Assembly (NCBI GenBank): GCA_031771865.1
Contig: JASISA010000026.1
Location: 1,178,001-1,242,000 of the forward strand
Reading direction: 5' to 3'
DNA from: Nothophaeocryptopus gaeumannii
Taxonomy: Eukaryota > Ascomycota > Dothideomycetes > Mycosphaerellales > Mycosphaerellaceae
Length of the DNA: 64,000 nt
In this document: positions 1-10,400 of the stretch, piece by piece
Layout: the number at the start of each line of letters is the position of its first letter
Numbering within the stretch: the stretch's first letter is position 1
Position numbers and translations under genes: made by a program
Notes under the pieces: model-generated
Databases searched by the model: none
What the model was told of the DNA's origin: nothing
Seen by the model: the letters and a program-made list of their open reading frames with translations, nothing else

Positions 1-370
1 GTCAGATACGCGAGAAAAAGGGTCCGGAGGATGTAGCTTGCGCACGATACCGCGTGGAGGATTGGTAATGTGCAGGAAGGGTCTGGTTGGAGGGTCGAGG
101 GGTGTTGATCTGGATCTGCAGGGTTGTTGGGAGTGGTTGTGAGGTGAGCTGGATGATGAGGATTTGGAGGATAGTTCGGAGGCGATGAAGTTGTGAGGTT
201 TCGAGATAGTAGAGTGTTATCAGAAGACGATTGTGTACAGTGGCAATACGAGTTTCCCGTCTTTGACGTCAGACGATTTGAGCTGTGGAAATTTGGCATG
301 TGATAAGGGACGAGCTAAACAAAGAGAAGACTGCAGGCTGTGCGTATAGAGTATGCCGGCTATGAATTGT
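1..370. other. Left-edge non-coding stretch
   Basis: This lies downstream of the HET-type gene on the minus strand. Only short shadow frames are present and no domain, repeat or RNA gene was recognised. Confidence 0.5.
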
Positions 371-3062
371 TCAAGGTACATACTCGTTGAGCTTTCTTCG
401 AAATCGATGATACAGCCTTTTTCGCTCAGGAGGTCTTGTCTCGACGTTTTCGCTAAGCTCAGCACGTTCTGCAAGCTCAGTTGGCGTAGTAGGCCCAGTA
501 TTCTCGTCTGGGTTGGGGTGCTGCCAGGGCTTGAGCTCATGTCTCAGGCGAGCAACATTTTCATCGTTCCTCTTAAGCCTGCGGCTCTCAAGAAGATGCT
601 CTATTATCACACAGTCGTTGCATCTATTGCATAAATAATCTGAATTAATGCCACAGATTTTGCAGCCTGGTAGACCTATCAAAAGAGGTGAGGCTGACTT
701 ATGTTGCATCTCTGCATCGGCTGAATTGGCTCCACATGCGATAAGTCGTTCTGCTATGTCCCTGCACTTGCTGTCGTACATCCCCTTATAGCTGCTGTTC
801 CTGACCGCTAAGAGGGGCGTTTCTCCAGCCTTATTGGAATGTTTCACGTCAAGGTATGTGATTTGGAGCAGGACAAAGACCAGAGAAAGTATAGGGTCAT
901 GCTGCCAAGGCAACCTGAGGACGTAATGCAATATCGTGCAGCCCGAATCACTTTTGGCGTTGACATCGTATCTTTTTAGGTCGCGGCAGAAGGCCACTGG
1001 GGAGATTTCCAAGCCTACATTACGAATTGCGAAGTGAAATGGCGTCTCGCCGTACATATTCCTTTCGTCCCCGTGAAGTTGCTGATTTGACAAGACTGTG
1101 GTCACAACGTCGATGCTTGGCTTCCAAGGCTCGCTGGTTCTCAGCTTGACATTAGATTCGGCCGTCAGTGCTTCACAAAGAGCATAGTGAAGAGCTGTGT
1201 TCCCGTATACATCGGCTTCCTTGTGATCCATGTGTTGGCTTTCTCGAAGAGCTAATATAGCTTCATTTCTTCCCCCCCGGAGGCTGCGGGTTCGTTGAAG
1301 AAAATCTCCTGTATTAGCGCTTGATCTCCTAGGAATTAAGGCAGAGGATCGGAGCAGGACCAGAATGCACTTTACAGCTTGCTTTACGAATGCAAACTGG
1401 AGCAGGTCTTCGGTAAGGCCAAGATCATAATTCTCCAAAAGCAGGGTGAGCAAGCGTGGTCGATCGTGTTGTACAGCGTCCCATAGAAGCTGCTGGTTGC
1501 CTTGATTGATTGTGGAACAAGGTGTGTCGTCGACGAAGCACTGACCATACTCCTCTAGGTCGAGATGCATCATGTCTACTAGCATGACCTTTTGCACTTC
1601 TCGCGCATTGCCTTCTCCAACCATCCGAAAGTATCGACATCTTTCTATCGGTACAAATGGCTTCCAGTGACTGTTCAAATATCCTACATATATGAAAGCG
1701 GCATGAACTTCTAGGTTTTCGTCGCCGATGACGGTTCTGAGATCATGACGATGGGAATGAGCAAGGCTATTCCAGAGATCAAATAGTGCCTCATGCCGAT
1801 GGCCTATTGCCCACCATAGTGTTAGGGGTGAGCTTTGTCGATTGCTGTCTTCTCCGTCGAATCGAAAGGATAAGTCTGTCCTTGTGTCTTGAGACGTTAC
1901 TTCGCAGCCTATCTGTCGGCTGACCTCGCCCGCATCAAACTTGTACAAATCCTCGATCGGAAGGCTCATAGCCGTAGCAAGCCGAGACAATTTTTTCTCC
2001 AGATCGGGAACAGTCTTTGGAGGATGCAGCCCAAACTCGTTCCGAAGAACTTCGTGTGCCAAAGCCAAAACGTCTCGGTCGTAGTCTGGTCTGATGCCTT
2101 CATGACCCATGTTGACAGTACCTAGTAGGCCATACACGTTGTTCCTCCTGTCTGCGCAAGCCAGTCGGCTACACCCGATAATTCGATCGTATAGATATGA
2201 GTCATCGATTGGCAGCGTACTTTGAGAAGTCATGGCCGCAGCCGGGCTTTGTGGACATGAGGCTCGCTCAAAGTCCTGCTGCGCGTTATGGACTGTTGGA
2301 AAGCAGTCCGACAGCAAAGACAACAGGTTTGCAAGTGGGACCTTCTGTCTTCCGCACATCAGAGTGACAGATTTCGCAAGCGCCAGCTCTTGGAGTACCC
2401 AGAGCCGCGACCAGTAGGAACGGTAGCATAAGCGCCGGATTCCTGAGCCCGCGGTCTTCCGCCAGAGCTTTGATGCTGCGACCGGTGACATTGTTGCGAG
2501 TGCACTCATGCCGTGCACACTGTCACTATGTGCAGGCCCTAGCCAGACGAGCACGCTCTCCGCGCTTCGATATATGTCTGCCATCCATCGCCACTTGATG
2601 CGAGCGCTCTGCATTATTGTCTTGATCGATACATAGAGCATCTATCCAGAAGACAGTCGAGCCAGATTGCGAAAGAGACTGAATCTCCGTGAGGAAACGC
2701 AGCAGGTTCTTGCGGACTGTCTTGCGCTGGCCGTCCAAAGTGATCTTGCATTGCGAATCTGGTCGGCCCCAGGTGTAAGAGAGAGCTGTGTAAGGTGGTG
2801 CGTCGTGTAGCGGGTAAGATTCGAGTGTGCATCGAACGGCATCAGAAGGTCGGCCTGCCAATACCCGCAGAAGGCGTATATTCGTCTGCTCCAGTGAGGT
2901 GTGGGTATGATAATTCGGATCAGGTGTCGCCTTCGCAGTCAGCCAAGCATCGCTCTTTGGTTCTTGTTGGAAGCAATGCACGACCTCGATGCCGAATTCT
3001 TCGAACACTTTTGAAGTCTCGTCTTCAACTTTCGCTTTGTCCATAGGGACGCTGCTGAACAT
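371..3062 (-). pseudogene. HET-domain protein with ankyrin-like repeats, frameshifted
   Basis: Heterokaryon-incompatibility (HET) proteins trigger cell death or defence on non-self recognition. The 5' part (ATG at 3062) reads an N-terminal HET domain: YTALSYTWG near residue 91, then VRKNLLRFL and WIDALCIDQDNNAERSHQV up to about residue 158. The next HET block, MADIYRSAE...VLVWLG, is in another frame. One extra G near 2585 separates them, and no GT..AG intron can repair a 1-nt shift. After it the frame stays open to 371 (about 735 codons). It carries ankyrin-like units such as GNTALHYAL, GETPFHFAI, GCTILHYVL and GETPLLAV, then a Cys-rich stretch (CKICG..YLCNRCNDC) and a basic tail. The gene is otherwise undamaged, so this is either a recently inactivated allele or a sequence error. 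Family membership is firm; the recognition partner is unknown. Confidence 0.85.
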
Positions 3063-3286
3063 GAAGAAATCCGTGGTTTCGCTGCCGGCTCATCGTTGCT
3101 ATTGTTGTGCGTGAACCACATTTTTGAAGTAGAGGTAAGGCTGTGCAACTGTGGCGGAGCTGCAGCCTGCTATGTAGTTGGCTGAACCGTATCTTTCTGG
3201 TTGCATATCAACAATCGAACTCAGCAACATCGACATGTCTTAGTCAAAAGCCCAATGCGGTCTCATGTGGCCATCCTGTCAAGATT

Positions 3287-4249
3287 TCAGCGTCTTTGAA
3301 CTTCCAGCAAAACCCATTTGACTGCATCAACCACGGCCTAAGGCTTCACCACGTGTATGTAATGCCCCGACTCCGGAACATGCGTAAATCTGGTATTCGT
3401 TGATAGACTCAGCATTTGCGCTGCATTTGCTCTTCCATATCGTTAGCCTCTGAGACGAATACCTTCATCGTCTGCCGCTCGGCCGATGTGCCATTGCCCA
3501 TCGCGCATCCGGAATCGTATATCTCCTGCAAGTCAAGCGAGTAATTTGCATGTAGGACAGCTATGGGATGGTCTCCAAGTAATGGCGGTTGCCAGTCATT
3601 CTGTTTCTTCGCCGCAAGTGCTCGACCACTCGCGTGATAAGACACGACCTCTCGAGATCCTGCTTCAACGTGCTTCGGGTTGGCCTCCTCTATAAGTGAA
3701 GCATTCCATTCCTGGGATGAGAGTTTATGGTCTTGGCCGATGGTGACTTCCAGTGTATTCAGTCCTCGCTGCATTGCCTGGACGGCCGGATTTGGAAATG
3801 TCGATACAGTCTCTTCCGTGTTCGTATCGACGAAGACAACGCCTGCTACATCTGCTGCTCCTTGACGGTGGATGAACTCTCGGGTCATGATACCTCCGAA
3901 CGAATGGCATACTAAGGATGTATGGCAGGTCGATCTTTGCCCGAGTCAGAAGGACATCCAATTCTGAAGCGATCTGTTCCGCGGTTTGATCGTACGGCGA
4001 GACGCCACTTTCGCCGAACCCAGATCGGTCGTATGCGTAAGTTCGAGCAATGACTGAGACTCCGCGTATCATGACTGGCCACTCTTTGGTGCTGCTGGCG
4101 ATTCCGGGCATGATGATGATCACCGGTTGACCTGGTTTTCGAGGCGGTCCGAACCATGACAGGGAGAGGTGGTGGGTGTCAATAGAGACTTCTGCCCTTT
4201 GGGGCGAGCAAGTCTCCCAACCCAAGTTTCCTGGAGCCATGGTAGGCAT
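3287..4249 (-). pseudogene. Alpha/beta-hydrolase fold gene, multiply broken
   Basis: The ATG at 4249 opens a frame with an oxyanion-hole-like strand (VIIIMPGIASSTKEW, about residues 43-57) and YDRSGFGES. The nucleophile elbow CHSFGG follows only after an extra base at about 3916. The second frame (3888-3409) carries the rest of the fold. One base is missing in an A run near 3415, after which ESGHYIHV, containing the likely catalytic His, can be read. An in-frame TAG interrupts it at 3338-3340, and the frame ends at 3287. Three independent lesions in one small gene argue for true decay rather than sequencing error. The substrate is unknown; this superfamily includes esterases, lipases and epoxide hydrolases. 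It lies just upstream of the frameshifted HET gene on the same strand. Confidence 0.8.
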
Positions 4250-5048
4250 GAAGTCTTGCGATTTGTTTGCCGTGAGGTGGTGGACTCAGTCAACAATATG
4301 CCAGGCGGGGGCAAGCCGGAAGCAGTATGTAGTAGAGGAGTCTCGGGAATGGGGCTTCCGTGCTGAAAGAGCAGGCGCCATGGTGCGTAAGAGAAGTGAC
4401 TTTTAGGCTTACATTGCACCTTCTGCTAGAGGCCTGAGAATGTTAGGTGTCCTAAAGGGCTCTAGCTGATCGGATTGCTTGCAAAAGCCTCCCTCCACGG
4501 CGATACTGAGCCATGCTAAAAGATCATCTTGCAAAGTTCTGGTATAAGAGCGGTTCCTCAGTCGTACGGAGGAAACATCCGTTGGGAAGGGGTTTGATGC
4601 GTAAAGGAAAGGTCGAAAGGAGAAGCATTCGCCGAGGTTGTGAGATGCTCTCGCGTTTCGAAGTGGGCCTCGGGTCGAATACAATGCGCTTCCGGTTCGA
4701 TACTGCTGCTCAATGGACTCATGATCACGAGGCTGTGAGAGTCCGAGACAAAACCTTCACACCTTGATGTTGAAAAAAGTTGAGATGGTTTCGAAACGTG
4801 AAGTCCCCCGGACACCCTCCCTCCACTCATCCTCGGCTCCGAAATGGCTCACGATTTCGACCGACGGATCTCGGACCAAGCTGGTTCCTTGCCTGTTCCT
4901 GTCAGTGCAACCGCATCCTTCGGCGGTTCATAACCGCGGTTTTGGTAAGCAATTGCAGCTAATTCCAATGCGCCTCTCCCGCGACTCTTTGGTTTCTTCA
5001 AGAATGCACTCGTTTCTTCGATGTTTGAGATGGACGACATACTTATAG
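4250..5048. other. Intergenic, between broken hydrolase and hemerythrin-like gene
   Basis: This spacer of about 800 bp lies between divergently oriented genes and should hold the hemerythrin-like gene promoter. No conserved ORF, repeat or RNA was recognised. Confidence 0.5.
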
Positions 5049-5783
5049 ATGCTTGTACGACCGCTGTTCAGGTACAGTCTGAGAGTAAAGACGATCCGAC
5101 GTAACATATCGAAGACGAACGCGATCAGAGCCACGAAAGAACAGACGACGATTCTGAGAAGAGATATACATACAATGGACCAGCCATTTCAAAAGATGGA
5201 GGAAGAGGGTGTACCAAAGGAGCCCCAACTCACCTCCGTCTCGCAAGAAGCACCTCCTTGTCCAGTCAAAAAAAATGAAGAAGAGAAGCTCCCCAAGCTG
5301 AGTTCTCAGGACTTCAAAACATACAACCACATGGCCGAGCACATGGACATGTTCCACGAAAACTTCCGGCGAACGTGGAACGTCCTCTACCAAGCCTGCG
5401 TCCAACAGAAACGTCCCAACAATATGTCAATCCGGCAATTCCTCAACCTCGCATCACAACTCTGCCACCACCTCACAGTCCACCATACGATCGAAGAACA
5501 ACATATCTTCCCTGTGTTGGCGGAGAAGATGAGGTTTTTCACACATGAGGAGCATGCTTTGACGCAACATAAAGGCATTCACGAAGGGATAGAAAAGCTA
5601 GAGGAATACATACAAGATGTTAAGAGTGGGGAGAAGGATTTTTCTTTTGGCGAGATGAAGGTGGTGATGGATTCTTTTGGGGAGGTGTTGTGGTCACATT
5701 TGGATGATGAGGTCAGAGAACTGGGTGCAGAAAACATGAGGCGGTACTGGACGAAAGAGGAGATGAGGTACATGCCGATGTAG
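5049..5783 (+). CDS. Hemerythrin-like HHE-domain protein, probably mitochondrial
   Basis: A single-exon ORF of 244 aa. The second half is a four-helix HHE cation-binding domain, with metal-ligand candidates in YNHMAEHMDMFH (about 95-106), HHLTVHHTIEEQHIFP (about 138-153), QHKGIHEGI (about 172-180) and SHLDDE (about 216-221). Such domains bind a di-iron centre and have been linked to oxygen, NO or iron handling; the exact role here is unknown. The first about 42 residues are rich in Arg, Lys and Ser with almost no acidic residues, like a mitochondrial presequence. A second in-frame Met at 5175 could give a form without it. I chose 5049 because it is the first ATG and explains this leader. Confidence 0.85.
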   Translation: MLVRPLFRYSLRVKTIRRNISKTNAIRATKEQTTILRRDIHTMDQPFQKMEEEGVPKEPQLTSVSQEAPPCPVKKNEEEKLPKLSSQDFKTYNHMAEHMDMFHENFRRTWNVLYQACVQQKRPNNMSIRQFLNLASQLCHHLTVHHTIEEQHIFPVLAEKMRFFTHEEHALTQHKGIHEGIEKLEEYIQDVKSGEKDFSFGEMKVVMDSFGEVLWSHLDDEVRELGAENMRRYWTKEEMRYMPM

Positions 5784-5906
5784 AAGAAATGATTGATGGA
5801 TATGTTCGACGGGGCATGATGTGTGAGATGGAAGTGTTTGATGATAGATGGACTGGTAAATAGGCTATGATACCCGGGTAACGACAGTACATGTCTTTTC
5901 AACTTC

Positions 5907-7031
5907 TTAGGCAGTTTTCTTTGAAGCTTTGAACTTCTCGTGCCATTTCCGCTTCGCGCCCAGAGATTTGGACTCGGTCGTTGAGGCATTCGCGGTTGTG
6001 TCAGGGGGCGCTGCAGCATCAATGTAGGTGATCATATTACCACCTTCGCTGAGCACGTAGGAGCCACGGAGTGCAGCAAACTCGCATTTCTCGCGCCAAG
6101 ATTCCGGTACTGCATTTTTCCACGTCTTGAGGAAGCCGGTCGCCTCGGTCGGACGACCTTCTGATCTTGCCTGCAATAGACTGTTTCCAGAAAAGTGAAT
6201 GGCTTTATTCGGATCGACTGCAAGATTGCCTCCTGGGCTGGATCCAGAGATACTCGCGAAGACACCGATTATCAGCTCGTTGGGCCAGTCTTGACACAGA
6301 TCCATCGCGAAAGCTGGGAATTCGCTCTCCGGGAAAGGTGTTGTCATTTCAGCACTGTCTGCGGTAGCTGCTTGCACGAGGCCCTGCCAGATCTGAGCTT
6401 TCACTTTGCCGCTGGGGATGTAACAGCCAGAAGGGTCGATCGATTCGAAACATGCCAGTTCGCGCCAGCCTTCCTCGCATTCGGCCTCGCTCAGAGGAAT
6501 GTGAGAGAAGAGTTCCGCCTTCGATATTGACTTCGAGGAGCTGTAATTGCCCGTTGACGCAAAGATTGGAAGAGCCTTCTTGATGGCAGGAGCTGCAGAC
6601 TGCTTTGCAGCAACTGACAATTCAATCATCGAGTCGCATTTGGCCACGGCTTCGACTCCGAGCTTCGGCGGGCCACCTCCATCGTCCGGCGTTTCACTTG
6701 GGCGGGCAAGATAGACGCTGTTCGAAGTGTTGACTTGGCGGACATTGTAGGTCTTGTCTGGTGTGCAGAGGACGGCATTTGAGTCTTTGGCTTCTTTTGA
6801 GTTCTTGTCGATGATTTCCTTGGATTTCAGGTACAATCTGTCATTTGTGATTAGTACTCGAGCTTTGATCCTGGATCTAAAATTGGAATATGGATACCTT
6901 GGTGGAGATGCTTCGCTGGATGTGATCAATGCCAGCAAGTCTGCAGGCAGCTCGAGCAGACGTACATGCTGCAAGTCGTTTTCGGGCAGGACGCTGATCG
7001 GTACGCCTGCGTTTGGATTCTGAGTGGACAT
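5907..7031 (-). CDS. DCC1: Sister chromatid cohesion protein Dcc1
   Basis: Dcc1 is a subunit of the alternative clamp loader Ctf18-Dcc1-Ctf8-RFC, which acts on PCNA at replication forks and supports sister chromatid cohesion. The protein shows the family order: LLELPADLLALI, then the core AVLCTPDKTYNVRQV..SNSVYL, then winged-helix-like C-terminal repeats and a basic end (GAKRKWHEKFKASKK). The frame is open throughout, but 6838-6897 looks like a 60-nt intron with a GTATCC donor, ACTAATC branch site and GACAG acceptor; removing it joins SPPR to LYLKSKE and restores the usual Dcc1 spacing. Exons: 6898-7031 and 5907-6837, giving 354 aa. The start is the ATG at 7031. The next gene is divergent, with 405 bp between starts. 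Confidence 0.88.
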   Translation of the reverse strand: MSTQNPNAGVPISVLPENDLQHVRLLELPADLLALITSSEASPPRYPYSNFRSRIKARVLITNDRLYLKSKEIIDKNSKEAKDSNAVLCTPDKTYNVRQVNTSNSVYLARPSETPDDGGGPPKLGVEAVAKCDSMIELSVAAKQSAAPAIKKALPIFASTGNYSSSKSISKAELFSHIPLSEAECEEGWRELACFESIDPSGCYIPSGKVKAQIWQGLVQAATADSAEMTTPFPESEFPAFAMDLCQDWPNELIIGVFASISGSSPGGNLAVDPNKAIHFSGNSLLQARSEGRPTEATGFLKTWKNAVPESWREKCEFAALRGSYVLSEGGNMITYIDAAAPPDTTANASTTESKSLGAKRKWHEKFKASKKTA

Positions 7032-7436
7032 TGTGTATGATTGTATGTATTGGAGTAGGTTGATGTTTCTCTGGAGTTGGTGAGATTCACGTGGAGACGC
7101 CGAAGCATCGCGCACTTTCAAGGTTCAAGCTTGCTGGGATGGCCTCGCCATAACGCGACCCCGGACCTCAGCTGTACCACCTCCATGAATCGCACTTGCC
7201 TGGTCACAACATAGGCCTGACCTTGCGCGCCCAAACTTTGCCTGAGCGCGCGTTTTTGTGTTTATACCGCCCCTCGACGACCGTCTCCTCCATACGCGAC
7301 CTGCATCCTCAAAAATGTAGCGATAACGAACATCATGACACGATGAGACACGACCAGCCATTGGCGCCGCATTGAAAACACCAACAAACATACAGATAAC
7401 AGCTTGGAAAGAACATCGCACCACGATCGCCTGACG
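7032..7436. promoter_or_regulatory. Divergent promoter region, Dcc1 / RhoGEF
   Basis: 405 bp separate the start codons of the minus-strand Dcc1 gene and the plus-strand RhoGEF gene. The position makes it the promoter for both. No specific factor site was assigned. Confidence 0.5.
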
Positions 7437-10400
7437 ATGGCGACCGTTGTATCGCCGCCGCCCGCGCTATCAGGGGAGCTTTCCCTCTACCACACCACCG
7501 ACCCGTTACTCGGAAACTCGCCCGTACTCGTCTTCCATGGGCCGGCAGCAACTATTGGAGCCACGAGTTCGCGCATACAGGTGCATGTCTTCACGCCAGC
7601 TGGGCTAGGTTCATATGCGCGTCTATCAGTATCGCCGAACTCGCCATTTTACTCGGCAGTCAGCAACCTTCCGCGAGAAGAGCAGGGTGATGAGGTGTGT
7701 CGCGGTCTGGCCTTTGGGCTGAAGAAGTACTTCGCCGAATTAGGCGAGGGCGTAAGGAGAATATGGGCTGCGCAGGTGAAAGCGCATTCATTGAGCATGC
7801 TGTTTGGAGATGAGCATGTTGCGATCTTGGCGACGCGAATGACAAGGGTGCGGATAGAGAATGTTGATGAGGTCATTGGAGATATCTCAGATGCGTTCTG
7901 CGAGCAGAGACTATCCTGGCAAGATGTGGACGTTGTTCTGCCACCAGGTACAACCAAGGAGCGGCCGGATTCAGCGTCATCTGAGGAGTTGAGTGACCTG
8001 GAGCTGTTGAAGCGGCAGTATGGACGATACGCGGATTTGATCGCGAACTTTGGCGATGTCACTTTTGTGCCGACCTCCAGAATCAAGCGTGCCCCTTCCA
8101 AAGCGAACGCGATCGGAAGGACTGCATCATTTCTGAAGTCGCAGAAAGAAAATGCGCGCAAGCAATTGAACGAATTGGTATCGACCGAAGAGAGTTATGT
8201 GGGTCGTCTGGGGCAGCTCCAGGATCTGTCCGGGGATCTCGGAGCGGATCTGAAGGCCAAACATCAGCAGACGCTTGCCGAAGTCTTTCCATCAACCATT
8301 GGGAAGATACTCGAATTGAACACGGCGTTCTTGGAAGACATCCGCCGTGTTGTGGAAGGCACCGACTCTGCAGCCAATGAAGACATCGACACATCATTCG
8401 AAGGTGACAATGCCTTCAGTCAGTCATCAAGCACTGACTCGCAAGGCCTCGAGGCGGTCGCAAAGTGTTTGTGCGATTGGTTTCCAAAATTCACAGATGC
8501 CTACACCGATTATCTGGGTGCTCATGCGAAATCTTCACAGCTCCTTCGCACTCTTCTCAGAAATGGAGACAGCCTCACGCTCGAGCTCCAGGAGATCGGC
8601 GAGCAGAAGCTGACCTCGCTGTTGATTGAGCCCGTTCAACGACTGCCACGATACAATCTTTACATCGACAGCATCGCCAAGCAGCTTCCAGTGAAACACC
8701 CAGCACTGAAGGCCCTTCTTAGAGCGCGCGACTTGATCACCGAGATCTGCGCCGAGAATGAGGGTACGGCAGCAGCGACAGTGGTTGAGCGACTTAGGTC
8801 GCGCACTCTCGGATGGCCTCTCGACATTGATGTATCAGGCCGCTTGATCACTGCGGCGGACTACGTGGAGCTCATGCCACCATATAGTTTCGATCGTTGT
8901 GATGGGCCGCCTGGCATCCTGCTCCTCTTCACCGATGGAGTCCTTGTTCTGGAAAAGTCTCCTGCCTCTAAGGCTACTGCTCGCACGTTGATGACCGAGA
9001 TCGAAAGCGTCTCACTTCCTAGCAGATCAGTCGAGAGTCTTTCCGATACCATTGGGGATCTCCAATTTGTGCGCCGGCTGCAATTGGATGCTCTGCAGTG
9101 CTCAGAGAGTCATGATGGACAAGCGTTGCAGCTGATGACATTCTTCCAATTGAGCGCAGATGCAGTCGCAGCTCAAGAGCCCATTCTTGACTCATGCCAA
9201 ATCATGCGCCTCGACAACGCTTATGACGGACGAGCTGCGCGCTTTGTCGAGGAGGTGGCGAAGGCTCGAGTCGAGCGCCGATTCTCAGAGGCAGAGCGCG
9301 AATCTTCCACGTGGGAGTTCCGCGCTACAGACCCTGCATCAGATAGCCTTGGTCTGCTGAGTGCTATCTTCGAAGATTCGAACACTGAGCACATGAACGC
9401 AAGAGGTCCGAATGCTCTCGTCCGTGTCGTTGTGGACTCTGATCGTCATACAACGAGGCTGCCGGCAGGTCGTAACGGCCTACGAGCTGTCATCAATCTC
9501 ACGTCTCACAGGGATGATGACTGGCGTCTGACCATTGACTCAGCAGATGGCAGCTTTGGACGCGAGCATGTTGACACCCCGGACTTGGTCCCTGCTATCC
9601 GAAGGAAAGTAGCTACCATCATAAGCGCTTGGTTGGCTATAGAACAACCAACCATGACAGCTTGTATGCTGCTAAGGAACATGGACATCTTGCAGTCGGT
9701 CGATCTGCAAGCTGCAGCTCAGGATGATGGCCAGCCTCAACCACAATTTGCTCCTCGAGAGAGAGTACATCGACCAAAGTCGCCAAAGAAACTTCTCTCC
9801 AGCTTCCTGTCGAGCGTGGGTCCTGGGACTGAAGCATCAAATGTGTTGCGCAAAGATCTTCCGTCTCTACTTCCGCATACCCAGTTCTACCGCCTGCCCA
9901 GTGTGAACTCGCAGAGCTCACAGAAGCCACCAAGTCGAGAGGGTCGACCATCGTCAAAGGATTCATCCCAAGCGAATACCTCCTTCTCCAGCGACCTCGC
10001 TGCTTCTCATCTGAAGAAGCTGGAAGACACACTGTTAGCCTACGTGCTCGCATTGCAAGCTCGCAAGGGCAACATTGTCGGCAAAAACCTCAAGCTTCGC
10101 TTGGTCGCTGATGAAGCGTCAGTTGGTGAGCTGTACGATGGTCTGCTGGAAGACCCCAACATGATGGTCCTGGCCGCTCAAGCTCCCCTGGATGTTCTTT
10201 TTGCCGCGTTCGAGAAGTTTTTAAATGTGGCTTGGAGGGAAAGCATCGGTCAAGTCATTCCCTCCTCCATTATTCAAGACATACAGAACAAAGCTGAGAC
10301 TTTGCACCCAAAAGAATTCGATGAGTATTTCAAGACTGCCTTTGCGAGTCTTGCACCTCAAAACCAGCGGGCCTTCAAAGCCATCATGAAGCTCCTGGCC

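Noticed and set aside
7404..7437. Upstream start of the RhoGEF frame
   Set aside because: It begins at TTG; the first ATG is at 7437.
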